64,000 nt of DNA from Stutzerimonas frequens (lineage in GTDB: Bacteria; Pseudomonadota; Gammaproteobacteria; Pseudomonadales; Pseudomonadaceae): positions 1-64,000 of the forward strand of contig NZ_JAMOHM010000020.1 in assembly GCF_024448335.1 (NCBI RefSeq). Reading direction: 5' to 3'. Position numbers and translations under genes: made by a program. Position 1 is the stretch's first letter. Each line of letters opens with the position of its first letter. This document shows positions 52,948 to 64,000 of the stretch, in pieces. The notes beneath the pieces were generated by a model. That model was given only the letters and a program-made list of their open reading frames with translations, was not told the DNA's origin and did not search any database.

Positions 52948-54012
52948 CTAGAACAGACTGAGCTGCTCGAAGCCTCCACGCAGGTCGATCAGACGAACGC
53001 CGATTCCAATCAACCGCACCGGGCGGCCACCACGCGCGAAAGCACCGGCAAGCAGCTCCGCGTAGTCGCCAAGCTCCAGCCCGGCACCGGCCTGTTCCAG
53101 CGTGGTCTGGGTAAAGTCATGGAACTTCAGCTTGACGAATGGCTTGCCGGGCCGATAGCCGCCGTCCAGCCGGGCCATACGCACTCCCAACTGCTGCAGC
53201 AGCTCAGGGAGGCGTTCGATACAGGCCGCAAGGTCAGGCAGATCGCGGTCGTAGGTCTGCTCGACACTCACCGACTGACGCCGGCTTTCCACTTGTACCG
53301 GACGCTCGTCTATGCCGCGCGCCAGCCCCCAGAGGCGCTCACCAAAGGCGCCGAACTCGCGGACCAGCGCCAATCTGCCCCACTCACGCAGGTCATTGCA
53401 GGTGTGGATTCCCAGGCGCCCAAGTTTCTCGGCAGTGACTCGACCGACACCATGCAGACGCTTCACTTCCAACGCCCGCACGAACTCCTCGACCTGCGTC
53501 GGGGTGATCACGAACAGACCGTCGGGCTTGTTCCATTCGCTGGCAATCTTGGCCAGGAACTTGTTGGGCGCCACGCCTGCCGACACGGTGATGCGCAACT
53601 GCTGCCAGACACGCCGACGGATGTCCTCGGCTATGCGCGTGGCGCTGCCGGAAAAGTGTTCGCAGGCGGTGACGTCCAGGTAGGCCTCATCCAGCGACAG
53701 CGGTTCGATCTGCTCGGTATAGGTCCGAAAGATGTTATGGATCTCGCGCGAGGCTTCGCGGTAGGCCTCCATCCGAGGACGCAGGATCAGCAGGTCTGGG
53801 CAGAGCTTGAGGGCGTGGCCGGACGCCATGGCCGAGCGGACCCCATACGCGCGCGCCTCGTAGTTGCAGGTGGCGATGACGCCGCGCCTGTCCGCTGCGC
53901 CGCCGACCGCGATCGGCCGGCGCGCCAGACTCGGATCGTCGCGCATTTCGATCGCGGCATAGAAGCAATCGCAATCGATATGGATGATCTTGCGGGAACT
54001 GGCCTGACTCAC
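52948..54012 (-). CDS. dinB: DNA polymerase IV (DinB)
   Basis: Y-family translesion polymerase, 354 residues from GTG 54012 (VSQASSRKIIHIDCDCFYAA). The metal-binding Asp of DCDCFYAA, the YEARAYGVRSAM fingers, catalytic SLDEAYLDV, the helix-hairpin-helix RLHGVGRVTAEKLGRLG and the little-finger domain are all present; the C-terminal EQLSLF is the beta-clamp-binding motif. The frame extends to a GTG at 54051, but known Pseudomonas DinB proteins begin near MRKIIHID. No LexA box was convincingly seen upstream. Confidence 0.94.
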   Translation of the reverse strand: MSQASSRKIIHIDCDCFYAAIEMRDDPSLARRPIAVGGAADRRGVIATCNYEARAYGVRSAMASGHALKLCPDLLILRPRMEAYREASREIHNIFRTYTEQIEPLSLDEAYLDVTACEHFSGSATRIAEDIRRRVWQQLRITVSAGVAPNKFLAKIASEWNKPDGLFVITPTQVEEFVRALEVKRLHGVGRVTAEKLGRLGIHTCNDLREWGRLALVREFGAFGERLWGLARGIDERPVQVESRRQSVSVEQTYDRDLPDLAACIERLPELLQQLGVRMARLDGGYRPGKPFVKLKFHDFTQTTLEQAGAGLELGDYAELLAGAFARGGRPVRLIGIGVRLIDLRGGFEQLSLF

Positions 54013-54106
54013 GGAACCGCTACCGGAATGGAATGAACGAAACTTCAGCACGACAGGTCGTTAATGAAAGGGCAAGCCCCTTACCACCCGATAGTCGGAG
54101 GCTCAG

Positions 54107-54358
54107 ATGAAAATCTTGTACGCAGGCATCATCACGCTAGGCAGCTTGTTCTCCGCGATGGCGATCGCCGATCAGGACATGATGAACACGCAGCCGCAAG
54201 GTACCAACATCCAGCAACAGAAGCATGGCGACGACCAGATGCACGACAACAAGGATGGCGATAAACAGCGGATGAAAGAAGAAGTCCAGGACGACTGGCG
54301 CGACGACGCCGAGAAGCGCCGCGAAAGCGACGTGATGAAACCGGAGCAACGCGGCTAA
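54107..54358 (+). CDS. Small exported, highly charged hypothetical protein
   Basis: An 83-residue protein with a signal peptide (MKILYAGIITLGSLFSAMAI, cleavage near AIA/DQD). The mature part of about 60 residues is almost wholly polar, rich in Asp, Lys, Gln, Met and His (NTQPQGTNIQQQKHGDDQMH, EEVQDDWRDDAEKRRESDVM), and probably disordered or metal-binding. CGGAGG lies about 8 bases before ATG 54107. It is divergent from dinB and convergent with the thioesterase. No family is recognised. Confidence 0.72.
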   Translation: MKILYAGIITLGSLFSAMAIADQDMMNTQPQGTNIQQQKHGDDQMHDNKDGDKQRMKEEVQDDWRDDAEKRRESDVMKPEQRG

Positions 54359-54366
54359 GCCACCCA

Positions 54367-54816
54367 TCAGAGCTCTAGCGGATAGGGCTGTATCAACGCA
54401 TTGCCATAGCCCTCAATGAACTCCGGCGGCATGCGCTTGGGCCTGCCGCTGGAAAGCTCGATGCAGACGAAGGTGGTCTGCGCGCGCAGCAGCGTCGCGC
54501 CGTCGGCGGACCTGATCAGCTGAAAACTGCGCTTCATCTTCAGGCGCTGATCGGACTCCGAAATCCAGGTGCCGAGCTGTAGCTCATCGCCTTCATAGGC
54601 CGCGGCGAGGTAATCGATTTCATGGCGCAGCACCGCCATGGCCCGGTCGAGCCGCCGATAGTCGGCTATTCCCAGCCCCAGGCTCTGCGAGTGCTGCCAG
54701 GCGCACTGCTCCAGCCATGTCACATAGACCGCGTTATTGGCATGCCCAAGCTCGTCGATATGTTCCACCTCGACTTGCAGGTCAATGATGAACGCCTGTG
54801 GCTGGTCCCAGCTCAT
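54367..54816 (-). CDS. Acyl-CoA thioesterase, 4HBT hotdog family
   Basis: A 149-residue single-hotdog protein of the YbgC/FadM type. The signature HIDELGHANNAVYVTWLEQ contains the expected catalytic Asp21, His25 and Asn27, and LRAQTTFVCIELSSGRPKRMP closes the fold. It would hydrolyse acyl-CoA in the cytoplasm; chain-length preference cannot be read. ATG 54816. Single gene. Confidence 0.88.
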   Translation of the reverse strand: MSWDQPQAFIIDLQVEVEHIDELGHANNAVYVTWLEQCAWQHSQSLGLGIADYRRLDRAMAVLRHEIDYLAAAYEGDELQLGTWISESDQRLKMKRSFQLIRSADGATLLRAQTTFVCIELSSGRPKRMPPEFIEGYGNALIQPYPLEL

Positions 54817-54942
54817 TCGTCAGATACCCTTGATGACCGATGCGATGGCCTATGAAAGCGCAGCTGAGCCGGCAAGTCACGCCCGCTGCCGACGGCTATG
54901 ACGAGCCATTCAGCCAACGCAACGCATTTTCGTCGCGCAAAA

Positions 54943-54976
54943 CAAAAAGGGCCATCTCATGAAAGATGACCCCTTG
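54943..54976 (-). terminator. Terminator after the tRNA array
   Basis: On the minus strand an imperfect stem AAGGGGTCATCT/AGATGGCCCTT with a TTCATG loop is followed by TTTTGTTTTG. It lies about 25 bases downstream of the last tRNA-Glu. Confidence 0.75.
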
Positions 54977-54999
54977 AAGCCCAAAACGGGCAATAAAAA

Positions 55000-55075
55000 T
55001 GGCGTCCCCTAGGGGACTCGAACCCCTGTTACCGCCGTGAAAGGGCGGTGTCCTAGGCCACTAGACGAAGGGGAC
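55000..55075 (-). tRNA. tRNA-Glu (TTC), copy 1
   Basis: 76 bases with encoded CCA. The acceptor GTCCCCT pairs with AGGGGAC; the anticodon loop CTTTCAC gives TTC; T-arm GGTTCGAATCC. Last gene of the four-tRNA array. Confidence 0.96.
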
Positions 55076-55117
55076 GAAACCTTCGACGATTCCGAAATTT
55101 TGGAATCGCTGGCAATT

Positions 55118-55193
<76 letters not shown>

Positions 55194-55237
55194 GGATTTA
55201 GCGTCCCTCGACGTGCGATGCGAACATCGCTGAATAG

Positions 55238-55313
55238 TGGCGTCCCCTAGGGGACTCGAACCCCTGTTACCGCCGTGAAAGGGCGGTGTCCTAGGCCACT
55301 AGACGAAGGGGAC
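55238..55313 (-). tRNA. tRNA-Glu (TTC), copy 2
   Basis: Identical in its 76 bases to copy 1 at 55000-55075, including the encoded CCA. The spacers around the two copies are not alike. Confidence 0.96.
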
Positions 55314-55380
55314 GCAATCCCTTCAAGCGCAACCTGTACTTCGATGGCTACAGGCTGGTGGCAATTCTGCTCTTCGAGAT

Positions 55381-55456
<76 letters not shown>

Positions 55457-55604
55457 ATCTCGAGGACGGGGCGCATATTAGGGGTGCCCCCCGGCAGTGT
55501 CAACAACAAATTTCGGCGCGACCGCAGTTTTTTTGGCAGCAGGAACAATTACTTACCGCCGACCAACGGTCGCAACACGATGCTGCCGAACCACCAAGCA
55601 GAAT

Positions 55605-55628
55605 GGCGGTGCCTGAGTCGGCACCGCC
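55605..55628 (-). terminator. Hairpin after gltX
   Basis: Perfect 9-bp stem GGCGGTGCC/GGCACCGCC with a six-base loop, 6 bases after the gltX stop. The following ATTCTGCTT is only weakly T-rich, so read-through into the tRNA array is possible. Confidence 0.6.
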
Positions 55629-55633
55629 TCGGC

Positions 55634-57115
55634 TCAGGCGAGGCTGGCCAGAAGCTTCTCCCACTCCTTGACTTCCTTCTTCGACGCCCCGCCAAGCAGC
55701 TCCAGCGCGTTGCGCAGGCGGAAGCGCGTCAGATCCGGGCCGAGAATCTCCATTGCATCGAGCACGGAGACAGAACTGGCCTGACCGGTAATCGCGGCGA
55801 ACATCAACGGCATCACGTCGCGCAGCTTCAAGCCAAGGTGTTCGGCGACCTGAGTGACGCAGGCGGTGATGCGTTCCTTCTCCCACTGGCGCAGTGCCTC
55901 GAGCTTCCACAGGATCAGTTGCATGACCTGGCGCACCTGCGTGGCATCGAGCTTCTTGTGAGCGAACAATGCGGGGTCGAGCGGCAATGCACCGGAAAAG
56001 AAGAAGCCAGCCAATGGCGCAATCTGACTGAAGGTTTCCACGCGCTGCTGCACGTGCGGCGCGATCTGCATCATGTACTCGGGATTGAACGCCCACTTCT
56101 GTACTTCGGCAGCGAACTGCTCGACCGGCAGCTCGCGCAGCCACTGGCCGTTGAGCCAGGAGAGCTTCTCCAGATCGAAGATCGGTCCACCGAGCGATAC
56201 CCGGTTGATGTCGAAGTGCTCGATCATCTCGTCGAGCGTGAACTTCTCGCGCTCATCCGGCATCGACCAGCCCATACGGCCGAGGTAGTTGAGCATCGCC
56301 TGCGGCAGGAAGCCCATGCGCTCGTAGAAGGTCACCGAGGTCGGGTTCTTGCGCTTGGACAGCTTGCTCTTGTCCGGATTGCGCAGCAGCGGCATGTAGC
56401 ACAGCTGTGGCTGTTCCCAGCCGAAGTACTCGTACAGCTTGATCAGCTTGGGCGCCGATGGCAGCCACTCTTCGCCACGCAGCACATGGGTGATGCCCAT
56501 GAGGTGGTCGTCGACCACGTTGGCAAGGAAGTAGGTCGGCAGGCCGTCGGCCTTCATCAGCACCTGCATATCCATGCGATCCCAGCCGATCTCGACGGTG
56601 CCGCGCAGCATGTCGTTGACCTGACACACGCCTTCGCTCGGCACCTTCATGCGGATCACATACGATTCACCAGCAGCAATGCGACGCTCGGCTTCGGCCG
56701 GATCAAGGTGCATGCAATGGCCGTCATAACGCGGCGTTTCCTTATTCGCCATCTGCTCGGCACGCACCTGATCCAGGCGCTCGGCGCTACAGAAGCAGGG
56801 GAAGGCGTGCCCCTTGGCGACCAGCTCATCCGAATACTTCTTGTAGATCTCGCCGCGCTCGCTCTGCCGGTACGGGCCATGCGGGCCACCGACATCCGGG
56901 CCCTCGTCCCACTCGATACCCAGCCAGCGCAACGCGTCGTAGATTTGCTGTTCGGATTCTCGGGTCGAGCGCACCTGATCGGTATCCTCGATGCGCAGGA
57001 TGAACTGGCCGCCGTGCTGACGGGCGAAGCACAGATTGAACAGCGCAATGTAGGCGGTGCCGACGTGAGGATCGCCGGTCGGGGAAGGCGCAATGCGGGT
57101 GCGAACCGTGGTCAT
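55634..57115 (-). CDS. gltX: Glutamyl-tRNA synthetase
   Basis: Class I synthetase that charges tRNA-Glu, 493 residues. The HIGH-type motif appears as [13 protein letters not shown] (residues 10-22) and the KMSKS-type loop as [10 protein letters not shown] near 245, both as in Pseudomonas GltX. FCFCS-type zinc residues are partly retained ([14 protein letters not shown]). The C-terminal helical anticodon-binding domain is complete. ATG 57115. It lies directly upstream of two copies of its own substrate tRNA, a conserved Pseudomonas arrangement. Confidence 0.96.
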   Translation of the reverse strand: MTTVRTRIAPSPTGDPHVGTAYIALFNLCFARQHGGQFILRIEDTDQVRSTRESEQQIYDALRWLGIEWDEGPDVGGPHGPYRQSERGEIYKKYSDELVAKGHAFPCFCSAERLDQVRAEQMANKETPRYDGHCMHLDPAEAERRIAAGESYVIRMKVPSEGVCQVNDMLRGTVEIGWDRMDMQVLMKADGLPTYFLANVVDDHLMGITHVLRGEEWLPSAPKLIKLYEYFGWEQPQLCYMPLLRNPDKSKLSKRKNPTSVTFYERMGFLPQAMLNYLGRMGWSMPDEREKFTLDEMIEHFDINRVSLGGPIFDLEKLSWLNGQWLRELPVEQFAAEVQKWAFNPEYMMQIAPHVQQRVETFSQIAPLAGFFFSGALPLDPALFAHKKLDATQVRQVMQLILWKLEALRQWEKERITACVTQVAEHLGLKLRDVMPLMFAAITGQASSVSVLDAMEILGPDLTRFRLRNALELLGGASKKEVKEWEKLLASLA

Positions 57116-57244
57116 GGAAGCTCTCGGACGAAAAAGGACGGACGAAAATCGAAAGGGCGAATGTTAGCAGGCACGCCGCGCTGGGCTCCAGCCGAACACC
57201 GGAGCACGCACCATTGCGCACCTGACTCATGCCGCTGCAGGTAT

Positions 57245-59260
<2,016 letters not shown>

Positions 59261-59554
59261 TTCGCCTCTCTAGGTAACGTGTGCGAGCTTGGCAGCCGGA
59301 CTTTCGACAGCCTTCCAGCGGTTTGGCGCGACAGCCAGCGGTTCCTGAAGTACGCCCCTGCGATTGGCGCGCGGGGCTGAGAAACCGCCCATCTTTTCAG
59401 TACGCAAAACGCACCGAAAGTGATCAGAAAACCTCGGTAGCATATCGCAGGCAACAGGCTTGACCGCTATACTACCGCCCCGTTTGCGCATCACCCTGCG
59501 CGCCGACGCGAGGGTGGTGAATCTAGTCACTCTTCTCTTTCGAGCCCCCTCACC

Positions 59555-60751
59555 ATGAGTTTGTTCTCTGCTGTCGAAATGGCGCCGCGCGATCCTATCC
59601 TCGGCCTCAATGAAGCCTTCAACGCCGACACGCGGCCGAACAAGGTCAACCTCGGTGTCGGTGTCTACTACAACGAAGAAGGTCGTATTCCGCTGCTGCG
59701 CGCCGTGGTCGAGGCAGAGCATGCCCGCATCGCCGCCCACGCGCCGCGCGGCTACCTGCCGATCGAAGGCATCGCCGCTTACGATGCTGCCGTACAGAAG
59801 CTGCTGTTCGGCAACGATTCTCCGCTGATCGCCGAAGGCCGGGTGGTGACTACCCAGGCGCTCGGCGGTACCGGCGCACTCAAGGTTGGCGCAGACTTCC
59901 TCAAGCGTTTGCTGCCGGACGCCGTGGTTGCCATCAGCAACCCGAGCTGGGAAAACCATCGCGCGCTGTTCGAGTCGGCCGGCTTCCCGGTGCAGAACTA
60001 CAGCTACTACAACGCCAGCACTCATGGCATCGACCGCGCCGGTCTGCTGCAGGACCTGAAGAACCTGCCGCCCCGCTCCATCGTCGTGCTGCACGCCTGC
60101 TGCCACAACCCGACCGGTGTCGATCTGAACCTGGACGATTGGAAGCAGATTCTCGACGTGCTACGCGCCCAAGATCACGTACCGTTCATCGACATCGCTT
60201 ACCAGGGCTTCGGCGACAGCATCGAAGAGGACGCCGCGGCGGTACGCCTGTTCGCCGAGTCGGGCATGACCTTCTTCGTGTCCAGCTCGTTCTCCAAGTC
60301 CTTCTCGCTGTACGGCGAACGTGTCGGCGCGCTGTCGATGGTCACCCAGAGCCGCGATGAGTCAGCTCGCGTGCTGTCGCAGGTCAAGCGCGTGATCCGC
60401 ACCAACTATTCCAACCCGCCGACCCATGGCGCCATGATCGTCTCCGCTGTACTCAATAGCCCAGAACTGCGCGCCATGTGGGAAGCCGAACTGGGCGAGA
60501 TGCGCAGCCGCATTCGTGAGATGCGCCTGAGCATGGTCGAGCTGCTGGCATCCAAGGGCGCGAAGACGGACTTCAGTTTCGTCGCTGCGCAGCGCGGCAT
60601 GTTCTCCTATTCGGGGCTCACCGCCGAACAGGTCGAGCGGCTGCGGGTCGAGTTCGGCGTCTACGCCATCAGCACCGGCCGGATCTGCGCCGCGGCACTG
60701 AATCGCAGCAATATCGGCCACGTCACCGACGCCATCGTCCAGGTGCTCTGA
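59555..60751 (+). CDS. Aromatic/aspartate aminotransferase (TyrB/PhhC type)
   Basis: PLP-dependent class I aminotransferase, 398 residues. The start MSLFSAVEMAPRDPILGL, the CHNPTGVD loop, the PLP lysine Lys248 in SSSFSKSFSLYGERVG and the substrate-carboxylate arginine in STGRICAAAL are typical of the proteobacterial aspartate/aromatic subgroup. It would interconvert aspartate, tyrosine or phenylalanine with their 2-oxo acids; the exact preference is not readable. ATG 59555 directly follows a 294-base region shared with divergent uvrB, in which no gene was seen. Confidence 0.93.
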   Translation: MSLFSAVEMAPRDPILGLNEAFNADTRPNKVNLGVGVYYNEEGRIPLLRAVVEAEHARIAAHAPRGYLPIEGIAAYDAAVQKLLFGNDSPLIAEGRVVTTQALGGTGALKVGADFLKRLLPDAVVAISNPSWENHRALFESAGFPVQNYSYYNASTHGIDRAGLLQDLKNLPPRSIVVLHACCHNPTGVDLNLDDWKQILDVLRAQDHVPFIDIAYQGFGDSIEEDAAAVRLFAESGMTFFVSSSFSKSFSLYGERVGALSMVTQSRDESARVLSQVKRVIRTNYSNPPTHGAMIVSAVLNSPELRAMWEAELGEMRSRIREMRLSMVELLASKGAKTDFSFVAAQRGMFSYSGLTAEQVERLRVEFGVYAISTGRICAAALNRSNIGHVTDAIVQVL

Positions 60752-60850
60752 GCTGACGCGCCGGGGCCATGGCGTATCACGCGCCCGGCCCCGACGCACT
60801 GTGGGAGGGGTTGACTTCTCCTTTCCAAACAGTAGGATACGCACCGTTGT

Positions 60851-60926
60851 TCCGCGATAGCTCAGTCGGTAGAGCAAATGACTGTTAATCATTGGGTCCC
60901 TGGTTCGAGTCCAGGTCGCGGAGCCA
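60851..60926 (+). tRNA. tRNA-Asn (GTT)
   Basis: 76 bases with encoded CCA. Acceptor TCCGCGA/TCGCGGA, D-arm AGCTCAGTCGGTAGAGC, anticodon loop CTGTTAA giving GTT, T-arm GGTTCGAGTCC. Confidence 0.97.
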
Positions 60927-60933
60927 AATTCGA

Positions 60934-60961
60934 AAGCCTCGGTTAATACCGGGGCTTTTTT
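60934..60961 (+). terminator. Terminator of tRNA-Asn
   Basis: Stem AAGCCTCGG/CCGGGGCTT (one T-G pair) with a short loop, followed by T6, eight bases after the tRNA. Confidence 0.85.
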
Positions 60962-61074
60962 GTGGATGCCGGACTCTCACCAGGGACCATGTCCCAGGTT
61001 ATTCGCTTCGCTCACCCCTTCGGGGCCGCGCAGCGCGCATTCCCACTAGCGCATCGAGCCCAGATTGCCGAATC

Positions 61075-61437
61075 CTACTCGGCAAGCGGCTCGCCCAGCC
61101 GCTGACGCCACCAGCCCTGCGCAATCAGTGAACAGCCCCAGCCCAGCAGCACACCCAGCACATTGGCCAACATGTCCCAGCGCGAAGCGGTCCGATAAGG
61201 CAGCAAGCCCTGCCCTATCTCGATCGACAGGGCAGCGACGAGCGTCAGGCCCAGCCCCCATAGGAACGGTACCCGCGGAAACGCCAGGCGCAGCGTAAAA
61301 GCCAGCGCGGCGAAACCCAGCAGATGATGCAGCTTGTCCTGCTGATCGAACAGTTGCGGCACCGGCTCCGGCTTCAGGCCGTTGAAAAGGACGACCGCCA
61401 ACACGATCAGAAAGGGCAGCATTCGCATATAGGGCAT
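61075..61437 (-). CDS. VanZ-like membrane protein
   Basis: A 120-residue protein with four hydrophobic segments. DKLHHLLGFAALAFTLRLAF and SIEIGQGLLPYRTASRWDMLAN-LGVLLG are the VanZ-family core. VanZ gives low-level teicoplanin resistance in enterococci; in proteobacteria such proteins are of unknown function. ATG 61437; ATG 61428 is a possible alternative. It lies downstream of grxD on the same strand but beyond that gene's terminator. Confidence 0.85.
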   Translation of the reverse strand: MPYMRMLPFLIVLAVVLFNGLKPEPVPQLFDQQDKLHHLLGFAALAFTLRLAFPRVPFLWGLGLTLVAALSIEIGQGLLPYRTASRWDMLANVLGVLLGWGCSLIAQGWWRQRLGEPLAE

Positions 61438-61570
61438 CGGGTGGCGTCTCTCACTTCAAATGGGCGAAACAGAACAGAGGGTAAACGCCCTCACAGCGAA
61501 CTGTGACTGCGAAAAAACCATAATGATCAACGACGTCAGCCGAGCGGCATTTTTTCGAGACGCAGCACAA

Positions 61571-61602
61571 ACAAAAATGCCCGCATCCTTCGATGCGGGC
61601 AT
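61571..61602 (-). terminator. Rho-independent terminator of grxD
   Basis: Perfect 11-bp stem ATGCCCGCATC/GATGCGGGCAT, closed on the minus strand by a GAAG loop and followed by TTTTTG, 30 bases after the grxD stop. Confidence 0.9.
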
Positions 61603-61631
61603 CAGGCAATGCCTACACGGTCAGACCGTGC

Positions 61632-61958
61632 TTACGCCTCGGTCTTGCCGACAGCGGATTTGATCAGGGTCTGCAGCTCACCCTTCTCGAACATCTCGAG
61701 GATGATGTCGCTGCCACCGACCAGCTCACCGTTCACCCACAGCTGCGGGAAGGTCGGCCAGTTGGCGTAGGTCGGCAGGTTGGCGCGAATCTCCGGGTTC
61801 TGCAGGATGTCGACATAAGCGAACTTCTCGCCACAGCCCATCACGGCCTGGGTCGCACGAGCGGAGAAGCCGCACTGCGGGGCGTTGGGCGAGCCCTTCA
61901 TATAAAGCAGGACCGGGTTGTTGGCGATCTGTTCTTTGATGGTTTCGATGATATCCAT
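61632..61958 (-). CDS. grxD: Monothiol glutaredoxin GrxD (Grx4)
   Basis: A 108-residue monothiol glutaredoxin with the CGFS active site at residues 29-32, [10 protein letters not shown] before it and the glutathione-binding [19 protein letters not shown] after it. Such proteins bind a [2Fe-2S] cluster with glutathione or BolA and take part in iron-sulphur cluster delivery. ATG 61958 with GGTACTCC upstream. Divergent from argF. Confidence 0.95.
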   Translation of the reverse strand: MDIIETIKEQIANNPVLLYMKGSPNAPQCGFSARATQAVMGCGEKFAYVDILQNPEIRANLPTYANWPTFPQLWVNGELVGGSDIILEMFEKGELQTLIKSAVGKTEA

Positions 61959-62231
61959 GGAGTACCTCGGCTAGACACGGTTGCCGCGCATTGTAACGGA
62001 AAACGCGCGGGAAAGCCGAGCGTAGGACTCGGCTATGTTGTCGCGCAAAGGCCGCCAATACTGCGATTCAGCCGGCCGAAGGCCGGTGGGTCGAGGATTT
62101 GCGCCTGTGCTCGCTTTCTGGATAAGATCGCGCCTTTCCCGTTTCGTCGCTCCCCGTGCGACCCCCAGTCGTCGGTCCCCTTTTTCTGTCGAAAAGCACT
62201 GGATCGCGCTGCGGCAATAAAGGTAGTTGAT
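61959..62231. other. Divergent intergenic region grxD/argF with hairpins
   Basis: 273 bases without a gene (the open frame that reaches argF from upstream crosses grxD antisense). Two perfect hairpins are seen: AGCCGAG/CTCGGCT (62014-62034, seven-base loop) and CCGGCC-GAA-GGCCGG (62072-62086). A weak TTGCGC/TAAGAT pair at 62099-62128 could be the argF promoter. No ArgR site was confirmed. Confidence 0.4.
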
Positions 62232-63152
62232 ATGAGCGCAAGGCATTTTCTCTCACTGATGGACTGCACGCCCCAGGAGCTGAACAGCCTGGTCCGCCGC
62301 GGCATCGAGCTGAAGGATCTGCGCGAGCGCGGCGTCCTGTTCGAACCCCTGAAGAATCGCGTGCTGGGCATGATCTTCGAGAAAGCCTCGACCCGCACCC
62401 GCCTGTCCTTCGAAGCCGGCATGATCCAGCTCGGCGGCCAGGCGATCTTCCTCTCGCCGCGCGACACCCAGCTCGGGCGCGGCGAGCCGATCAGCGATTC
62501 GGCCATCGTCATGTCGCGCATGCTCGATGCGGTGATGATCCGCACCTTCGCCCACTCGACCCTCACCGAATTCGCCGCCAACTCGAGCGTGCCGGTCATC
62601 AACGGTCTTTCCGATGACCTGCACCCTTGCCAGCTGATGGCCGACATGCAGACCTTCCATGAGCACCGCGGCAGCATCGCCGGCAAGACGGTGGCCTGGA
62701 TCGGCGACGGCAACAACATGTGCAATACCTATATAGAAGCTGCCATCCAGTTCGACTTCCAGCTGAAGGTCGCCTGTCCCGAGGGCTACGAGCCCGACGC
62801 CGAGCTGATGGCACGCGCCGGTGATCGCGTGCAGGTGATGCGCGATCCGCGCGAAGCGGCTGCAGGGGCACACCTGATCAGCACCGACGTCTGGGCCTCC
62901 ATGGGCCAGGAAGACGAAGCCGCTGCCCGCCTGGCCACGTTCCGCCCCTATCAGGTGGACCGCGCCCTGCTCGATTGCGCCGCCGAAGACGTGTTGTTCA
63001 TGCACTGCCTGCCAGCCCACCGTGGCGAGGAAATCAGTCACGACCTGCTCGATGATCCGCGCTCGGTCGCCTGGGATCAGGCCGAGAACCGCCTGCATGT
63101 GCAGAAGGCGCTGCTGGAGTTTCTCGTCGAGCCGGCTTATCACCACGCATGA
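62232..63152 (+). CDS. argF: Ornithine carbamoyltransferase, anabolic
   Basis: Makes citrulline from ornithine and carbamoyl phosphate in arginine synthesis. The 306-residue length and start [18 protein letters not shown] fit the Pseudomonas anabolic ArgF. Carbamoyl-phosphate motif STRTR is at 53-57, HPCQLMAD follows near 134, and the ornithine-binding MHCLPAHRG near 257. ATG 62232 is preceded by AAAGG. The stop overlaps the next gene's start (ATGA). Confidence 0.96.
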   Translation: MSARHFLSLMDCTPQELNSLVRRGIELKDLRERGVLFEPLKNRVLGMIFEKASTRTRLSFEAGMIQLGGQAIFLSPRDTQLGRGEPISDSAIVMSRMLDAVMIRTFAHSTLTEFAANSSVPVINGLSDDLHPCQLMADMQTFHEHRGSIAGKTVAWIGDGNNMCNTYIEAAIQFDFQLKVACPEGYEPDAELMARAGDRVQVMRDPREAAAGAHLISTDVWASMGQEDEAAARLATFRPYQVDRALLDCAAEDVLFMHCLPAHRGEEISHDLLDDPRSVAWDQAENRLHVQKALLEFLVEPAYHHA

Positions 63153-64000
63153 AACACGAGCCGCCGCTGCTGCAACTGCGTGACCTGGCCTGCGGCTACG
63201 GCGAGCAGAGCATCGTCCAGCACCTGAACCTGCATCTGAACCGCGGCGACATCGGCTGCCTGCTGGGTCCGTCCGGCTGCGGCAAGACCACCACGCTGCG
63301 CGCCATCGCCGGCTTCGAGCCGGTGCACCAGGGCGAGATTCACCTGGCGGAGTCGGTCATCTCCCGCTCGGGCTTTACCCTCGCGCCGGAGAAACGCCGC
63401 ATCGGCATGGTGTTTCAGGACTACGCGCTATTTCCCCACCTCACCGTGGCGGAAAACATCGCCTTCGGTATCCGCAAGCAGCCTGACTGCTCACGAATCG
63501 TTGGCGAGATGCTCGAGCTGGTGCACCTGAGCGCGCTCGGTAAACGCTATCCGCATGAGCTTTCCGGCGGTCAGCAGCAGCGCGTGGCGTTGGCCCGGGC
63601 GCTGGCGCCGGAACCGGCCTTGCTGCTGCTCGACGAGCCCTTCTCCAACCTCGACGTGGAACTGCGCCGACGCCTCAGCCACGAGGTGCGCGAAATCCTC
63701 AAGGCGCGCAACACCAGCGCGATTCTGGTGACTCACGACCAGGAAGAGGCCTTCGCCGTGAGCGATCAGGTCGGCGTGTTCAAGGATGGCCGGCTGGAGC
63801 AGTGGGACACCCCATTCAATCTCTATCACGAGCCGCTGACACCCTTTGTCGCCAGCTTCATCGGGCAGGGGTATTTCATCCGCGGACAGCTGCTGGACCC
63901 TGAAACGGTACAGACCGAGCTAGGCCCGATTCGCGGCAACCGCGCCTACAACTGGCCCGCAGGTAGCTCGGTAGACGTGCTGCTGCGCCCGGACGATATC
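63149..64000 (+). CDS. ABC transporter ATP-binding protein, FbpC/PotA-like (3' end outside window)
   Basis: The first 284 codons of an ATPase of the iron/polyamine/sulphate importer group. Walker A GPSGCGKT at 40-47, Q-loop [13 protein letters not shown], signature LSGGQQQR, Walker [13 protein letters not shown] and H-loop LVTHDQEEA, then the start of a C-terminal TOBE-like regulatory domain. The ATG at 63149 overlaps argF by four bases, so it is co-translated, an arrangement also known in P. aeruginosa. FbpC-type ferric transport is the closest family; no permease or binding protein is visible before the window ends. Confidence 0.9.
   Translation, partial: MKHEPPLLQLRDLACGYGEQSIVQHLNLHLNRGDIGCLLGPSGCGKTTTLRAIAGFEPVHQGEIHLAESVISRSGFTLAPEKRRIGMVFQDYALFPHLTVAENIAFGIRKQPDCSRIVGEMLELVHLSALGKRYPHELSGGQQQRVALARALAPEPALLLLDEPFSNLDVELRRRLSHEVREILKARNTSAILVTHDQEEAFAVSDQVGVFKDGRLEQWDTPFNLYHEPLTPFVASFIGQGYFIRGQLLDPETVQTELGPIRGNRAYNWPAGSSVDVLLRPDDI

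Noticed and set aside
52763-52951. 62-codon frame between mshI and dinB
   Set aside because: No ribosome binding site, ends inside dinB antisense, and unlike any protein; treated as intergenic.
59460-59473. TTGACC with TATACT close by, upstream of the aminotransferase
   Set aside because: The two hexamers are only two bases apart, so they cannot form one promoter; no -35 is found 17 bases before TATACT.
61593-62231. Upstream extension of argF to 519 codons
   Set aside because: The extra part crosses grxD on the other strand and is not ArgF-like; the ATG at 62232 starts at the conserved N-terminus.

Overview
The window is a high-G+C gammaproteobacterial chromosome segment that reads as Pseudomonas sensu lato, most probably Stutzerimonas (Pseudomonas) stutzeri or a close relative. 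The reasons are the tandem fadD genes near alkB and rapA, the gltX-tRNA-uvrB-aminotransferase order, argF followed by an ABC ATPase, a braCDEFG-type branched-chain amino-acid transporter, a secreted pullulanase, and a 37-residue protein matching CcoM, a cbb3-oxidase subunit described in P. stutzeri. No rRNA, IS element, prophage or CRISPR array was seen.

Layout. 1-9 kb: 5' part of a chemoreceptor, two long-chain acyl-CoA ligases (fadD1, fadD2), a MaoC/PhaJ-type hydratase and a secreted type I pullulanase. 9-16 kb: ccoM with two ANR/DNR-like boxes, alkB in a three-gene unit, rapA, a CHAD-domain protein and a YegD-like Hsp70. 16-20 kb: glxR, hyi and a Spinster-type MFS transporter (glyoxylate/hydroxypyruvate metabolism without gcl), then uppP. 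20.7-24 kb: a four-gene PhnD/PhnC/PhnE/PhnE-type ABC importer, possibly for selenate or another oxyanion. 24.1-27.3 kb: an unusual three-gene module of a CHASE2 membrane protein without an output domain, a small exported protein and an M48 lipoprotein protease. 27.4-35 kb: DUF2288, livJHMGF, an exported dienelactone-hydrolase-like protein, a zinc-ribbon-like protein and a META-domain lipoprotein.

35-52.6 kb, minus strand: a near-complete MSHA type IV pilus locus read as mshI-(pilN-like)-J-K-L-M-N-E-G-F-B-A-C-D-O-P-Q. Nearly every junction overlaps or abuts. It supplies the assembly platform, secretin, extension ATPase, prepilins and a 1465-residue lectin-like MshQ. MshE carries the tandem MshEN motif of c-di-GMP receptors. 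No mshH, retraction ATPase or prepilin peptidase is present here.

52.9-64 kb: dinB, a small exported acidic/basic protein, a hotdog thioesterase, a tRNA array (Ala-Glu-Ala-Glu) directly downstream of gltX, uvrB, an aromatic/aspartate aminotransferase, tRNA-Asn, a VanZ-like protein, grxD, argF and an ABC ATPase cut by the window end.

The parts most worth a second look are the CHASE2/M48 module, the MSHA locus with its MshQ and c-di-GMP input, and ccoM with a promoter whose geometry fits ANR activation.
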